In this document: in pieces, positions 18,573 to 25,505 of the stretch | How positions within the stretch are numbered: position 1 is the stretch's first letter | Layout: every line of letters starts with the position of its first letter | Assembly: GCA_963717075.1 (NCBI GenBank) | Contig: CAVQVI010000006.1 | Location: 248,001 to 312,000 of the forward strand | DNA length: 64,000 nt | Reading direction: 5' to 3' | Source of the DNA: JBGOTP01 sp963717075 | Lineage (GTDB): Bacteria > Acidobacteriota > Vicinamibacteria > Vicinamibacterales > CAVVIG01 | Notes under the pieces: generated by a model | What the model was told of the DNA's origin: nothing | Database searches by the model: none | Seen by the model: the letters and a program-made list of their open reading frames with translations, nothing else | Position numbers and translations under genes: made by a program

Positions 18573-19661
18573 GTGGAGCGCATCGACGTTGCTGTCATCG
18601 GCGCTGGCGTGACGGGACTTGCGTCGGCGCGAGCCATCGCCGGGCGAGGCTTCTCGACGTGCCTCATCGAACGCCACGCTCGGCCGGGACTCGACACGAG
18701 CACGCACAACAGCGGCGTCATCCACGCCGGCCTCTACTACCCCGCCGGGAGTCTGAAAGCGCGCCTCTGCGTCGAAGGCCGTCGGCTGATGTACGACTTC
18801 TGCGCCACGCACCACGTTCCGCACGTCCGTTGCGGCAAGGTCGTCGTCGCCGCGGAGGCGACCGAAATCGAGGCGCTCGAGGCGCTGTTCGCGCGCGGCG
18901 TCGGCAACGGCGTCGAGGGCCTGGCGCTCGTGGACCGCGCGTTCGTCGCTGCCCGCGAGCCGGCGGTGCACTGCGTCGCTGCGTTGCACTCGCCGGAAAC
19001 CGGCATCGTGAACGCGGAAGAGCTCGTCAGGGCGCTCCTCGGTTCCGGTGAAGCGGAAGGGGTCATCTTCCTGCCGGCGACGCGTCTCCTTGGCGCCGAT
19101 CCGCTGGACGGCGGCATGGCCCTGCGGACCGAACGGGAAACCATCCTCGCGCGCCACGTGGTCAACGCGGCTGGTCTCTATGCGGACGAGGTCTCACAGC
19201 TGCTCGGGGGTGAGAGGTTCACGATCTATCCCGTCCGAGGCGAGTACGCGGAGCTCATCCCGGCGAAGCGGTCGCTCGTGAATGCGCTCGTCTACCCGCT
19301 GCCGCATGGGCATGGGCTGGGTGTGCATCTGGTGAAGACGACCACGGGCGGGGTCTGGCTGGGACCGACCGTGCACTATCAGGATCGCAAGGACGACTAC
19401 GAGTCCGGCCGCCTCCCCGTCGAGGAGTTCCTCGAACCGGCGCGGCGCCTGCTGCGCGAGATCACGATCGACGACCTGCGCCTCTCCGGCAGCGGGATTC
19501 GTGCGAAACTCAACCCGCCCAGTGAAACCTTCGCCGACTTTCTCATCCGGCGCGACAGAGTAAATCCGGCTGTGGTGCAGGCCGCCGGCATCGAGTCGCC
19601 CGGGCTGACGTCGTGCCTGGCGGTCGGGGCGCTCGTGAGCGAGATCGTTCAGGGAATCTGA
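18573..19661 (+). CDS. lhgO: FAD-dependent L-2-hydroxyglutarate oxidase-like protein
   Basis: GTG at 18573 follows GAGGAG with suitable spacing. About 362 residues of the DAO fold: the dinucleotide motif VAVIGAGVTGLASARA, LIERHARPGLDTSTHNSG, VIHAGLYYP, CGKVVVA, NAAGLYADEVS, YPVRGEYAEL, VHLVKTTTGGVWLGP, SGIRAKLNPP and SPGLTSCLAVG. These are typical of LhgO/YgaF and of the related glycan-locus oxidoreductases. It would oxidise a 2-hydroxyacid using FAD. It is divergent from gmd by 65 bases. Whether it serves glycan synthesis or central metabolism is open. Confidence 0.85.
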   Translation: MERIDVAVIGAGVTGLASARAIAGRGFSTCLIERHARPGLDTSTHNSGVIHAGLYYPAGSLKARLCVEGRRLMYDFCATHHVPHVRCGKVVVAAEATEIEALEALFARGVGNGVEGLALVDRAFVAAREPAVHCVAALHSPETGIVNAEELVRALLGSGEAEGVIFLPATRLLGADPLDGGMALRTERETILARHVVNAAGLYADEVSQLLGGERFTIYPVRGEYAELIPAKRSLVNALVYPLPHGHGLGVHLVKTTTGGVWLGPTVHYQDRKDDYESGRLPVEEFLEPARRLLREITIDDLRLSGSGIRAKLNPPSETFADFLIRRDRVNPAVVQAAGIESPGLTSCLAVGALVSEIVQGI

Positions 19662-19671
19662 CTATTCGGTC

Positions 19672-19771
19672 ATTTAGTTATCTGGTCATCTGGTCATCTG
19701 GTCATCTGGTCATCTAGTTATCTGGTTATTGGGATGGGCAATCAAATGACCAGATGACCAAATGACCAAAT
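19672..19771. repeat. GTCATCTG tandem repeat with inverted arm, copy 1
   Basis: The left side is a run of ten-base units (TCATCTGGTCATCTGG and variants). The right side carries AATGACCAGATGACCAAATG, the inverse of those units. The arms can fold into a long imperfect hairpin. It fills the space between the converging lhgO-like and rfbD genes and could act as a bidirectional terminator. The same element recurs at 24186-24316. Confidence 0.85.
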
Positions 19772-20629
19772 TCATCCGCCCGCTATGTGTCTCGCGAGCG
19801 CGTCCTGCCACGTGGGCATCGTGATTCCGGCGGCTTCGAGCTTCGCGTTGGACAGCGCGCAGTACAGCGGACGGACTGCGCGCAGCGACATGTCCGCCAG
19901 ACGGACCAACTCGATCCGCGCCTCCATCCCCAGCAGCCGCGCCGCTTCGCGTGCGAAGTCGGCCCAGGTGCAGTGGCCGCTGTTCACACAGTGGTAGAGA
20001 CCCGGCGGCGCGCCGCGTTCGATGAGCTCGCGAGTGGCTCTTGCCGCGTCAATCGCGTATGTCGGTGAGACCGTGCGATCCTCAAAGACTTTGGGCACAG
20101 TGCCAGCCTCGAGCCCCTTGACAATGGCGGCGACGCTCCCCTTGTCGGGCGGCCCGTCCGGAAGGCGGCCGAACAGACTTTCGACACGGAGGACGTAAGC
20201 GCGGGGAGCGTCCAGGGCAAACCATTCGCCGAGCATCTTCGACACGCCGTAGACACTGCGTGGATTGGCTCGATCTTCTTCGATGTAGGGATGATCCGCT
20301 GTGCCGTCGAATACGAAGTCGCTGCCGTAGTGCACGAGCGTCGCGCTGTGCGTGCACGCCGCGCGCGCGAGCGTCCTTACGGCGAACGCGTTGGCGCGCA
20401 AGGCTGCGACCGGCTGGTCTTCGGCCGCGTCCACGGCATTGTAGGCCGCACAGTTGATGATGACGTCCGGCGCAATGCGCGTCAGCACGGCCGCCGTGGA
20501 TTCCGCGTCGGTCAGATCGACCACCGAGCGATCGAGGGGTACGACGTCGTAGTGCACGGGTGCTGTCTGGAACTCACGTACCATCACCGACCCGAGCGTG
20601 CCCCGCGCGCCACACACCGCAACTCGCAT
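19772..20629 (-). CDS. rfbD: dTDP-4-dehydrorhamnose reductase
   Basis: ATG at 20629 overlaps the aminotransferase stop as TGATG. About 285 residues: VAVCGARGTLGSVM (Rossmann loop), DLTDAESTAAVL, IINCAAYNAVDAAEDQP, YGSDFVFDGT, SVYGVSKMLGEW with YxxxK, LRVESLFG, TVSPTYAIDAARAT, CWADFA-like binding segment and NAKLEAAGI near the end. RfbD/RmlD reduces dTDP-4-keto-rhamnose to dTDP-L-rhamnose. No rfbABC genes are in the window, so the other steps must be encoded elsewhere, or the enzyme uses another 4-keto sugar. Confidence 0.88.
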   Translation of the reverse strand: MRVAVCGARGTLGSVMVREFQTAPVHYDVVPLDRSVVDLTDAESTAAVLTRIAPDVIINCAAYNAVDAAEDQPVAALRANAFAVRTLARAACTHSATLVHYGSDFVFDGTADHPYIEEDRANPRSVYGVSKMLGEWFALDAPRAYVLRVESLFGRLPDGPPDKGSVAAIVKGLEAGTVPKVFEDRTVSPTYAIDAARATRELIERGAPPGLYHCVNSGHCTWADFAREAARLLGMEARIELVRLADMSLRAVRPLYCALSNAKLEAAGITMPTWQDALARHIAGG

Positions 20630-21739
20630 CAGTAGAAATCCGCGATGGCCTGGACGACCGCCTGCTGTTGCTCGAGCGTGAGTTCCCCGTAGATGGGAAG
20701 CGCGAGAGACTCGGCGGCTGCGCGCTCGGCCTGCGGGAACTCTCCTGCGCCGTAGCCCAGATCCGCGAAGCAGGCCTGCCGATGGAACGGCACGGGATAG
20801 TAGATTTCCGTTCCGATGTCTCGCGCGGCAAGATGGCGCCGGAGGCGGTCCCGCTCGGCGACGACGAATGACGAACTGATGGAACGTGTGCCTCCGCCCG
20901 TCTGGCTCCACCGGCAGGACGATGCGATCGCTCAGGCCGGCCTCGCCAAAGAGCCGCGCGTAGCGGCGGGCATTGAGCCGCCGCGCTTCATTCCAGGTCG
21001 CCAGGCGCGGGAGTTTGACGCGGAGAACCGCCGCCTGCACCGCATCCATGCGAAAGTTGCCGCCAACGAGGCGATGGTAGTACTTCGGCTCCATCCCCTG
21101 ATTCCGGAGGAGCCTCGTCCGATTCGCGAGATCTGCATCGTTGGTCGTCAGCAGGCCGGCTTCGCCAAACGCGCCAAGGTTCTTGGTCGGATAGAACGAG
21201 AAGCAGCCGAAGGCGCCAAAGCCGCCGACAGCGCGTTCCTGGTACGTCGAACCAATGGCTTGGGCGGCGTCTTCAATCACGGGAATGCCCGTGCGGCGCG
21301 CCAGGGCGGCGATCGGCGCCACATCAGCGCTCAACCCGAAGAGATGGACTGGCAGAATCGCTCGAGTCCGCGGCGTGAGTGCGGCGGCAATCTGCTGCGG
21401 ATCGATGTTGAACGTGGCAAGATCGATGTCGACGAGCACGGGTCTGGCGCCGGAGCGAACGATCGATCCGGCCGTCGCGAAAAACGAGTACGTCGACGTG
21501 ATGACTTCGTCGCCTGGCCCGATGCCCAGCGCCATGAGCGCCAGCAGCAGCGCATCGGTGCCAGAGGACACCGCAAGCGCGTGCTCAACGCCGAGCATGT
21601 GAGCCAGGTCGCTCTCGAGCGCCTCGACTTCTGCGCCGAGGATGAACTGCTGGCTGTCGCAGACGCGGGCAAGCGCGCCCAGCAGTTCTTCTCGAAGCGG
21701 CTGATACTGTGCCCGGAGATCGAGCAGGGGTACGATCAT
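20629..21739 (-). CDS. DegT/DnrJ/EryC1-family sugar aminotransferase, one frame break
   Basis: A PLP-dependent type I fold: IVPLLDLRAQYQPLREEL, ALAVSSGTDALLLAL, VITSTYSFFATAGSI, FNIDPQQIAAALTPRT, VIEDAAQAIGS (D157) and SFYPTKNLGAFGEAG with the Schiff-base Lys at K186, then GGNFRMDAVQAAVL. Near 20862 the frame shifts. The family C-terminus (GTEIYYPVPFHRQACF, LPIYGELTLEQQQAVV, IADFY-stop) lies in the next frame and ends at 20629-20631. These enzymes aminate keto-sugar nucleotides such as those feeding O-antigen amino sugars. It is translationally coupled to rfbD. Confidence 0.88.
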
Positions 21740-21774
21740 CGATGGGCGTTCATTGTAACGTAGGGCGTCGCGGT

Positions 21775-21895
21775 GAACGCCCGACCTGAAGGTCGGGCCT
21801 ACGAATCGGGCGCCGCAGTAGGCGTGGGACGTAGGCCCGAGCTTCAGCTCGGGCGCAACAGCAACGCCCGAGCCAACGGTCTGGCCTACGACCGG
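21775..21895. repeat. GGTCGGGC palindrome cluster between degT and smpB
   Basis: It contains GCCCGACCTGAAGGTCGGGC then CTACG, followed by an inverted variant with the arm GGCCCGAGCTTCAGCTCGGG and a third degenerate unit. The cluster fills nearly the whole interval upstream of the aminotransferase and reaches the last codons of smpB. Confidence 0.9.
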
Positions 21896-22365
21896 CGAGA
21901 CTTGACGGCGGCGCGAGTCTCGCGGTCGGTGTCGCGACGTTTGATGGTCTCCCTCTTGTCGTACTCCTTCTTGCCCTTCGCAAGAGCGATGGCCACCTTG
22001 ACGCGACCGTTCTTGAAGTACATCCGGACCGGCACGAGGGTCATGCCCTTTTCGACGGTCTTGCCGACGAGCTTGCGAATCTCATCACGATGCAGCAGCA
22101 GCTTGCGGCGCCGGAGCGGTTCGTGCGCGGCATAGCCACGGTGGCTGTACGGGCTGATGTTGACGTTGTACAGATACGCCTCGCTCTCGTCGAGGCGCGC
22201 GAAGCTGTCGCGAAGATTGACGCGTCCCTCGCGGATGGCTTTCACCTCGGTACCGAGAAGGACGATGCCCGCCTCAAAGGTCTCGAGCAGGTGGTAATCG
22301 TGATAGGCCTTGCGGTTCTCCGCGATGTTGGCCTGCGCCAGCTCGCGTTCGGTCTTGTCCGTCAT
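21886..22365 (-). CDS. smpB: SsrA-binding protein
   Basis: 159 residues, normal length for SmpB. Recognisable elements are NRKAYHDYHLLETFEAGIVL, LGTEVKAIREGRVNLRDSF, LYNVNISPYSHRGY, RRRKLLLHRDEIRKL and GMTLVPVRMYFKNGRVKV, followed by the basic C-terminal tail with YDKRETIKRRD. It binds tmRNA and delivers it to stalled ribosomes in trans-translation. It heads downstream of pdxA in the minus-strand housekeeping run, 44 bases away. Its last codons run into the palindromic repeat cluster at 21775-21895. Confidence 0.97.
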   Translation of the reverse strand: MTDKTERELAQANIAENRKAYHDYHLLETFEAGIVLLGTEVKAIREGRVNLRDSFARLDESEAYLYNVNISPYSHRGYAAHEPLRRRKLLLHRDEIRKLVGKTVEKGMTLVPVRMYFKNGRVKVAIALAKGKKEYDKRETIKRRDTDRETRAAVKSRRS

Positions 22366-22384
22366 AGCGTCAGGACGTCACACG

Positions 22385-22450
22385 CAGAGCCCGCTCGGAC
22401 CGCAGCGGATCACGTTCGGTGGTGTTCTGCGGAATCTGCGATCTCGCTGT
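22385..22450. repeat. CCGCGG-type inverted-repeat element, copy 3 (degenerate)
   Basis: GGTGTTCTGCGGAATCTGCG followed by ATCTCGCTGTGCATTGTACG resembles the arms at 838-900 and 17396-17512. Here the element overlaps the 3' end of pdxA, so the last residues of PdxA (HSEIADSAEHH) are repeat-derived. Confidence 0.55.
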
Positions 22451-23348
22451 GCATTGTACGTGACAGACGGACCGCGAGGCGGACTGCGGCAATCATGCTC
22501 CCCGGATCCGCCACACCGCGCCCCGCAATGTCGAATGCGGTCCCGTGATCGACCGACGTCCGCACGATCGGCAGGCCCAGCGTGACGTTGACCGCGTGCC
22601 CGAATGCGGCCAGCTTGACCGGAATCAAGCCCTGGTCGTGATAGCAGGCAATCACCACGTCGCACTCGCCGCGTGCCGCGCGAACAAAGAGCGTGTCCGC
22701 GGGGAAGGGGCCCGCGACATCGATGCCCCGGGCTCGACACGCGGCGATGGCCGGCTCGATCACTCGCTGTTCCTCGTCTCCAAACAGCCCGTGCTCGCCG
22801 GCGTGCGGATTGAGGCCGGCGACGGCAATGCGGGGCGCCGGGATGCCGAATCGCGGCAGTTCGCCTGCGGTGAGCGCGATCGTCGACTCGAGCCTGCGTT
22901 CGGTCAGCGTTCGAGGCACGTCCGCGAGCGGAATGTGGACCGTGGCAAGAACGACGCGCAACGTGTCGGAGTAAAACATCATCGCGACGTGCTCGGCGCC
23001 GGTCAGGTGAGCGATCAAATCGGTGTGCCCCGCCCACGGCAGGCCCGCCAGCCGGAAGGCCTCCTTGTTGACGGGCGCCGTGACGACCGCGTCCACGACG
23101 CCGCGCTGCGCGTCGGCAACCGCCCGGACGATCGCGTCGTACGCGGCCCGGCCGGCCGCCGCACTCAGGACGCCCGGAGCAAAGGCCTCGCCGGCAGGAG
23201 GCGCATACAGCACCGGCTCGCAGATCTCGCGCACTCGCGGATCCGCCGCAGCCTTTGCGGCGATCTCCGGCCCGATGCCCGCGGGATCTCCGACCGTCAT
23301 CGCGATGCGACGCGGGCTCGTTGGTGTTCGCAATGGGCGATCCTGCAC
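22410..23348 (-). CDS. pdxA: 4-hydroxythreonine-4-phosphate dehydrogenase
   Basis: 312 residues. Family motifs are MTVGDPAGIGPEI, VVTAPVNKEAF, LPWAGHTDLIAHLTG (metal-binding His), VALATVHIPL-type segment, AVAGLNPHAGEHGLFGDEE, CYHDQGLIPVKLA (second metal-binding His) and TLGLPIVRTSVDHGTAFDIAG. PdxA oxidises 4-phosphohydroxy-L-threonine in the DXP-dependent pyridoxal-phosphate pathway. The frame is intact. The final dozen residues come from an inverted-repeat element and are not family sequence. It lies between the PSP1 gene and smpB in one orientation. Confidence 0.96.
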   Translation of the reverse strand: MQDRPLRTPTSPRRIAMTVGDPAGIGPEIAAKAAADPRVREICEPVLYAPPAGEAFAPGVLSAAAGRAAYDAIVRAVADAQRGVVDAVVTAPVNKEAFRLAGLPWAGHTDLIAHLTGAEHVAMMFYSDTLRVVLATVHIPLADVPRTLTERRLESTIALTAGELPRFGIPAPRIAVAGLNPHAGEHGLFGDEEQRVIEPAIAACRARGIDVAGPFPADTLFVRAARGECDVVIACYHDQGLIPVKLAAFGHAVNVTLGLPIVRTSVDHGTAFDIAGRGVADPGSMIAAVRLAVRLSRTMHSEIADSAEHHRT

Positions 23349-23364
23349 CTGTCAGACCCCGCCA

Positions 23365-24192
23365 CTACCCGCCCGTTGCATGGCCGCCCGCGCCGCACGC
23401 CGTGGATCCACGGGTGGATCCACAGTCGCACGAGCCACCGTTGCCCGATCCGCATCCGGTGGGGTTGTCGCAGCCTCCCTCGCTGCCGCAGCCGCCGTGC
23501 ACCTGTCCCTTGGCATTCGGCAGCTCGTAGCGGAGGCAGCATTTCAGCCGCCCGCAGAGGCCCGACAGCTTCGACGGATTGAGGCTGAGATCCTGCCGCT
23601 TCGCCATCTTGATGGACACGGGCTCGAACGAGGTCAGGAAGGTGGTGCAGCACAACGGACGGCCGCAACTGCCATACCCCCCGAGCGCTTTGGCTTCGTC
23701 GCGGACGCCGATCTGACGCATCTCGATCCGCGTGTGGAACTCCGCGGCCAGCTCGCGGACGAGCTCACGAAAATCAACCCGCGTGTCGGCCGTGAAATAG
23801 AGCAGCAGCCGCGAGCCGTCGAATGCCTGCTCCACGCGCGCCAGCTTCATCTCGAGGCCGCGCTCGCGGATCTTCAAGAGCGCGATCCGAAAGACTTCCT
23901 TCTCGCGCTGCTCCTGCTTCAGCCGCGTCACCACATCCTCATGCGTGGCCACGCGGACAATGCGGTTGGGAGAATCGACAGGCGGCTGTCTGCGATTCGT
24001 CAGCTGCGGGATCGATCGCACCACGGTACCGACCGAGGTACCGCCGTCGGTCTGGACGACCACCGACGCGCCGACGTCGGGCGCCCGTTCAGGCGAGACG
24101 TCGCCCAGGGGAAACATCTGCGTGCGGCCGACGGGCGTGAGCTTGACCGAAACGAGCCTGACGGGGCCGGAGGGGCTCATGAATTGAGTCAT
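23365..24192 (-). CDS. ricT: PSP1-domain protein, RicT/YaaT-like, with Cys-rich tail
   Basis: 275 residues. The PSP1 domain spans about 60-220 and includes EVFRIALLKIRERGL, DGSRLLLYFTADTRVDFREL, GVRDEAKALGGYGSCGRPL, CCTTFLTSFEPVSIKMAK and LSGLCGRLKCCLRYE. The Cys residues in these blocks are the conserved ones that in RicT help bind Fe-S clusters in the RicAFT complex. About 45 residues of Gly/Cys-rich tail follow (GGCGSEGGCDNPTGCGSG and on), which looks metal-binding. Start ATG 24192 or 24180; both lie next to the repeat at 24186. In Firmicutes RicT affects RNA processing, and here placement directly upstream of pdxA and downstream of holB is the usual holB neighbourhood. Confidence 0.88.
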   Translation of the reverse strand: MTQFMSPSGPVRLVSVKLTPVGRTQMFPLGDVSPERAPDVGASVVVQTDGGTSVGTVVRSIPQLTNRRQPPVDSPNRIVRVATHEDVVTRLKQEQREKEVFRIALLKIRERGLEMKLARVEQAFDGSRLLLYFTADTRVDFRELVRELAAEFHTRIEMRQIGVRDEAKALGGYGSCGRPLCCTTFLTSFEPVSIKMAKRQDLSLNPSKLSGLCGRLKCCLRYELPNAKGQVHGGCGSEGGCDNPTGCGSGNGGSCDCGSTRGSTACGAGGHATGG

Positions 24193-24316
24193 CTCGTCAT
24201 CTGGTCATCTGGTCATCTGGTCTATTTGATCATTGGATCTGATCATTGATCTGGTCACTAGCCAAACGACCAAATGACCAGATGACCAAATGACCAGATG
24301 ATCAAATGACCAAATT
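24186..24316. repeat. GTCATCTG tandem repeat with inverted arm, copy 2
   Basis: The left arm is a run of GTCATCTGGTCATCTGGTC-like units. The right arm is AAATGACCAGATGACCAAAT repeated with small changes, with an AT-rich centre (GATCATTGGATCTGATCATT). It fills the holB-ricT interval and may even contribute the first ricT start codon. It is the same family as 19672-19771. Confidence 0.88.
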
Positions 24317-24322
24317 CACGAA

Positions 24323-25366
24323 TCACAGGTTGAGTGTGACCCAATCAGCGACGATCTTGACGCCGACGTTCCCATCCAACGCGACGAGCGCACGATCCAA
24401 CGCGGCAAACGCGCGAACGCCGCGTTCACCCCGATACGCCGAGAGCCGCTCGATTGCCGGCCGCAGGTCGGTGTTGGCGATGAGATTATCGCGCGCGCCC
24501 GTGCCGAGCACTTCGACATCGCGCACGAGCGAGGCCATCGCCAGCAGGTGCACCGCCAGGCGCTCACGATCGCCCGCTCCGCCACCGCCGGTCTTCGCGA
24601 CGAGCTCCTTGGCGGCGTCGAGGCGCCGCCGGTTGTCCGTCGCGGCCGCTTGCGTCAGAACACGCAGGGCGACGTCGCGCGCCTCAACACGATCGCCCGC
24701 ACTGGCCTGCAGCGCCGCCCCGATGCTGCCGTCGGCCGTTGCCGCCACCGCGTGGGCCTCCGTCTCGGACCAGCCGCGCTTCACGAGGGCGGAGGCCACT
24801 TCCTCCGCGCCAAGCGGTCGGAACCGGAGCCGCGGGCACCGCGACCGCACGGTCGCCAGCAGCACATCGGGACGCGAGGTCACCAGCAGGAAGACGGAAG
24901 ACGAAGGCGGCTCTTCGAGGGTCTTGAGGAGGGCATTCTGAGCCGCGGGCACCAGCGCATCAGCGTCATCGATGATCACCACACGGCGGCGCCCCTCGAA
25001 GGGCCGGTAGGCGGCACGGTCGACCACGTCGCGCACCTGGTCGACCTTGATCGATCCGTTGTCCCCCGGTTCGACGATGATCACGTCGGCGTGGACGCCG
25101 CGCGCAATGCGCTGGCAGGAGGCGCAGGAACCGCAGGAATCAAAGTCGGGGTCAGACGGCGGTCTGACACCAGCCGACACATTGGAATGAGACCGCTGTC
25201 TGACCCCGGTACAATTCAGCACCTGCGCGGCCGCTACCGCGACGAGCCGCTTCCCCACCCCCGACGGCCCGGCGAAAATCAGACTCGGCGGAAGCGTTTC
25301 GCGCTGAATGGATCGCGAGAGCAGACCCACGATCCGCCGATGGCCGATGACGTCACCAAATGCCAT
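24323..25366 (-). CDS. holB: DNA polymerase III subunit delta'
   Basis: About 347 residues from ATG 25366 (GTG 25387 is also in frame). The AAA+ clamp-loader core is present: FGDVIGHRRIVGLL, LIFAGPSGVGKRLVA (P-loop), the zinc ligands LNC and CGSCASC, VIIVEPGDNGSIKVDQVR, RRRVVIIDDADALVPAAQNALL (Walker B), KTLEEPPSSSVFLLVTSRP and the SRC sensor (TVRSRCPRLRFRPL). Between the first zinc Cys and the CxxCxxC cluster sit about 22 unusual residues (VRQRSHSNVSAGVRPPSDPD) encoded by a palindromic repeat. It belongs to the replisome clamp loader and is followed by the PSP1 gene as in many bacteria. Confidence 0.94.
   Translation of the reverse strand: MAFGDVIGHRRIVGLLSRSIQRETLPPSLIFAGPSGVGKRLVAVAAAQVLNCTGVRQRSHSNVSAGVRPPSDPDFDSCGSCASCQRIARGVHADVIIVEPGDNGSIKVDQVRDVVDRAAYRPFEGRRRVVIIDDADALVPAAQNALLKTLEEPPSSSVFLLVTSRPDVLLATVRSRCPRLRFRPLGAEEVASALVKRGWSETEAHAVAATADGSIGAALQASAGDRVEARDVALRVLTQAAATDNRRRLDAAKELVAKTGGGGAGDRERLAVHLLAMASLVRDVEVLGTGARDNLIANTDLRPAIERLSAYRGERGVRAFAALDRALVALDGNVGVKIVADWVTLNL
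25139..25212. repeat. GGGTCAGAC palindrome inserted in holB
   Basis: GGGGTCAGACGGCGGTCTGA on the left and GAGACCGCTGTCTGACCCCG on the right are inverse copies, joined by about 25 bases. The element is read in frame in the zinc-loop region of holB without a stop. Its sequence is unrelated to the other repeat families in the window. Confidence 0.85.
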
Positions 25367-25388
25367 GGATCGGGGGGATCGTATCACT

Positions 25389-25505
25389 TAGCGCCCGACC
25401 TGAAGGTCGGGCCTACGTCCCGCCGGTCCGGTCTACTTAGCGCCCGACCTGAAGGTCGGGCCTACGTTCCGCCGGCTCGGTCTACGTCCCACCGGTCCAG
25501 CCTAC
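25389..25505. repeat. GGTCGGGC palindrome cluster between pbp1A and holB
   Basis: Two full copies of GCCCGACCTGAAGGTCGGGC followed by CTACG lie near 25393-25418 and 25443-25468. They alternate with CCGCCGGTCCGGTCTAC-type half units. The cluster fills the gap between the stop of the penicillin-binding protein and the start of holB. Confidence 0.92.

Noticed and set aside
19672..19771. CRISPR-like or satellite array
   Set aside because: Ten-base units follow directly on each other without spacers, and the far side is their inverse, so a hairpin element is the better description.
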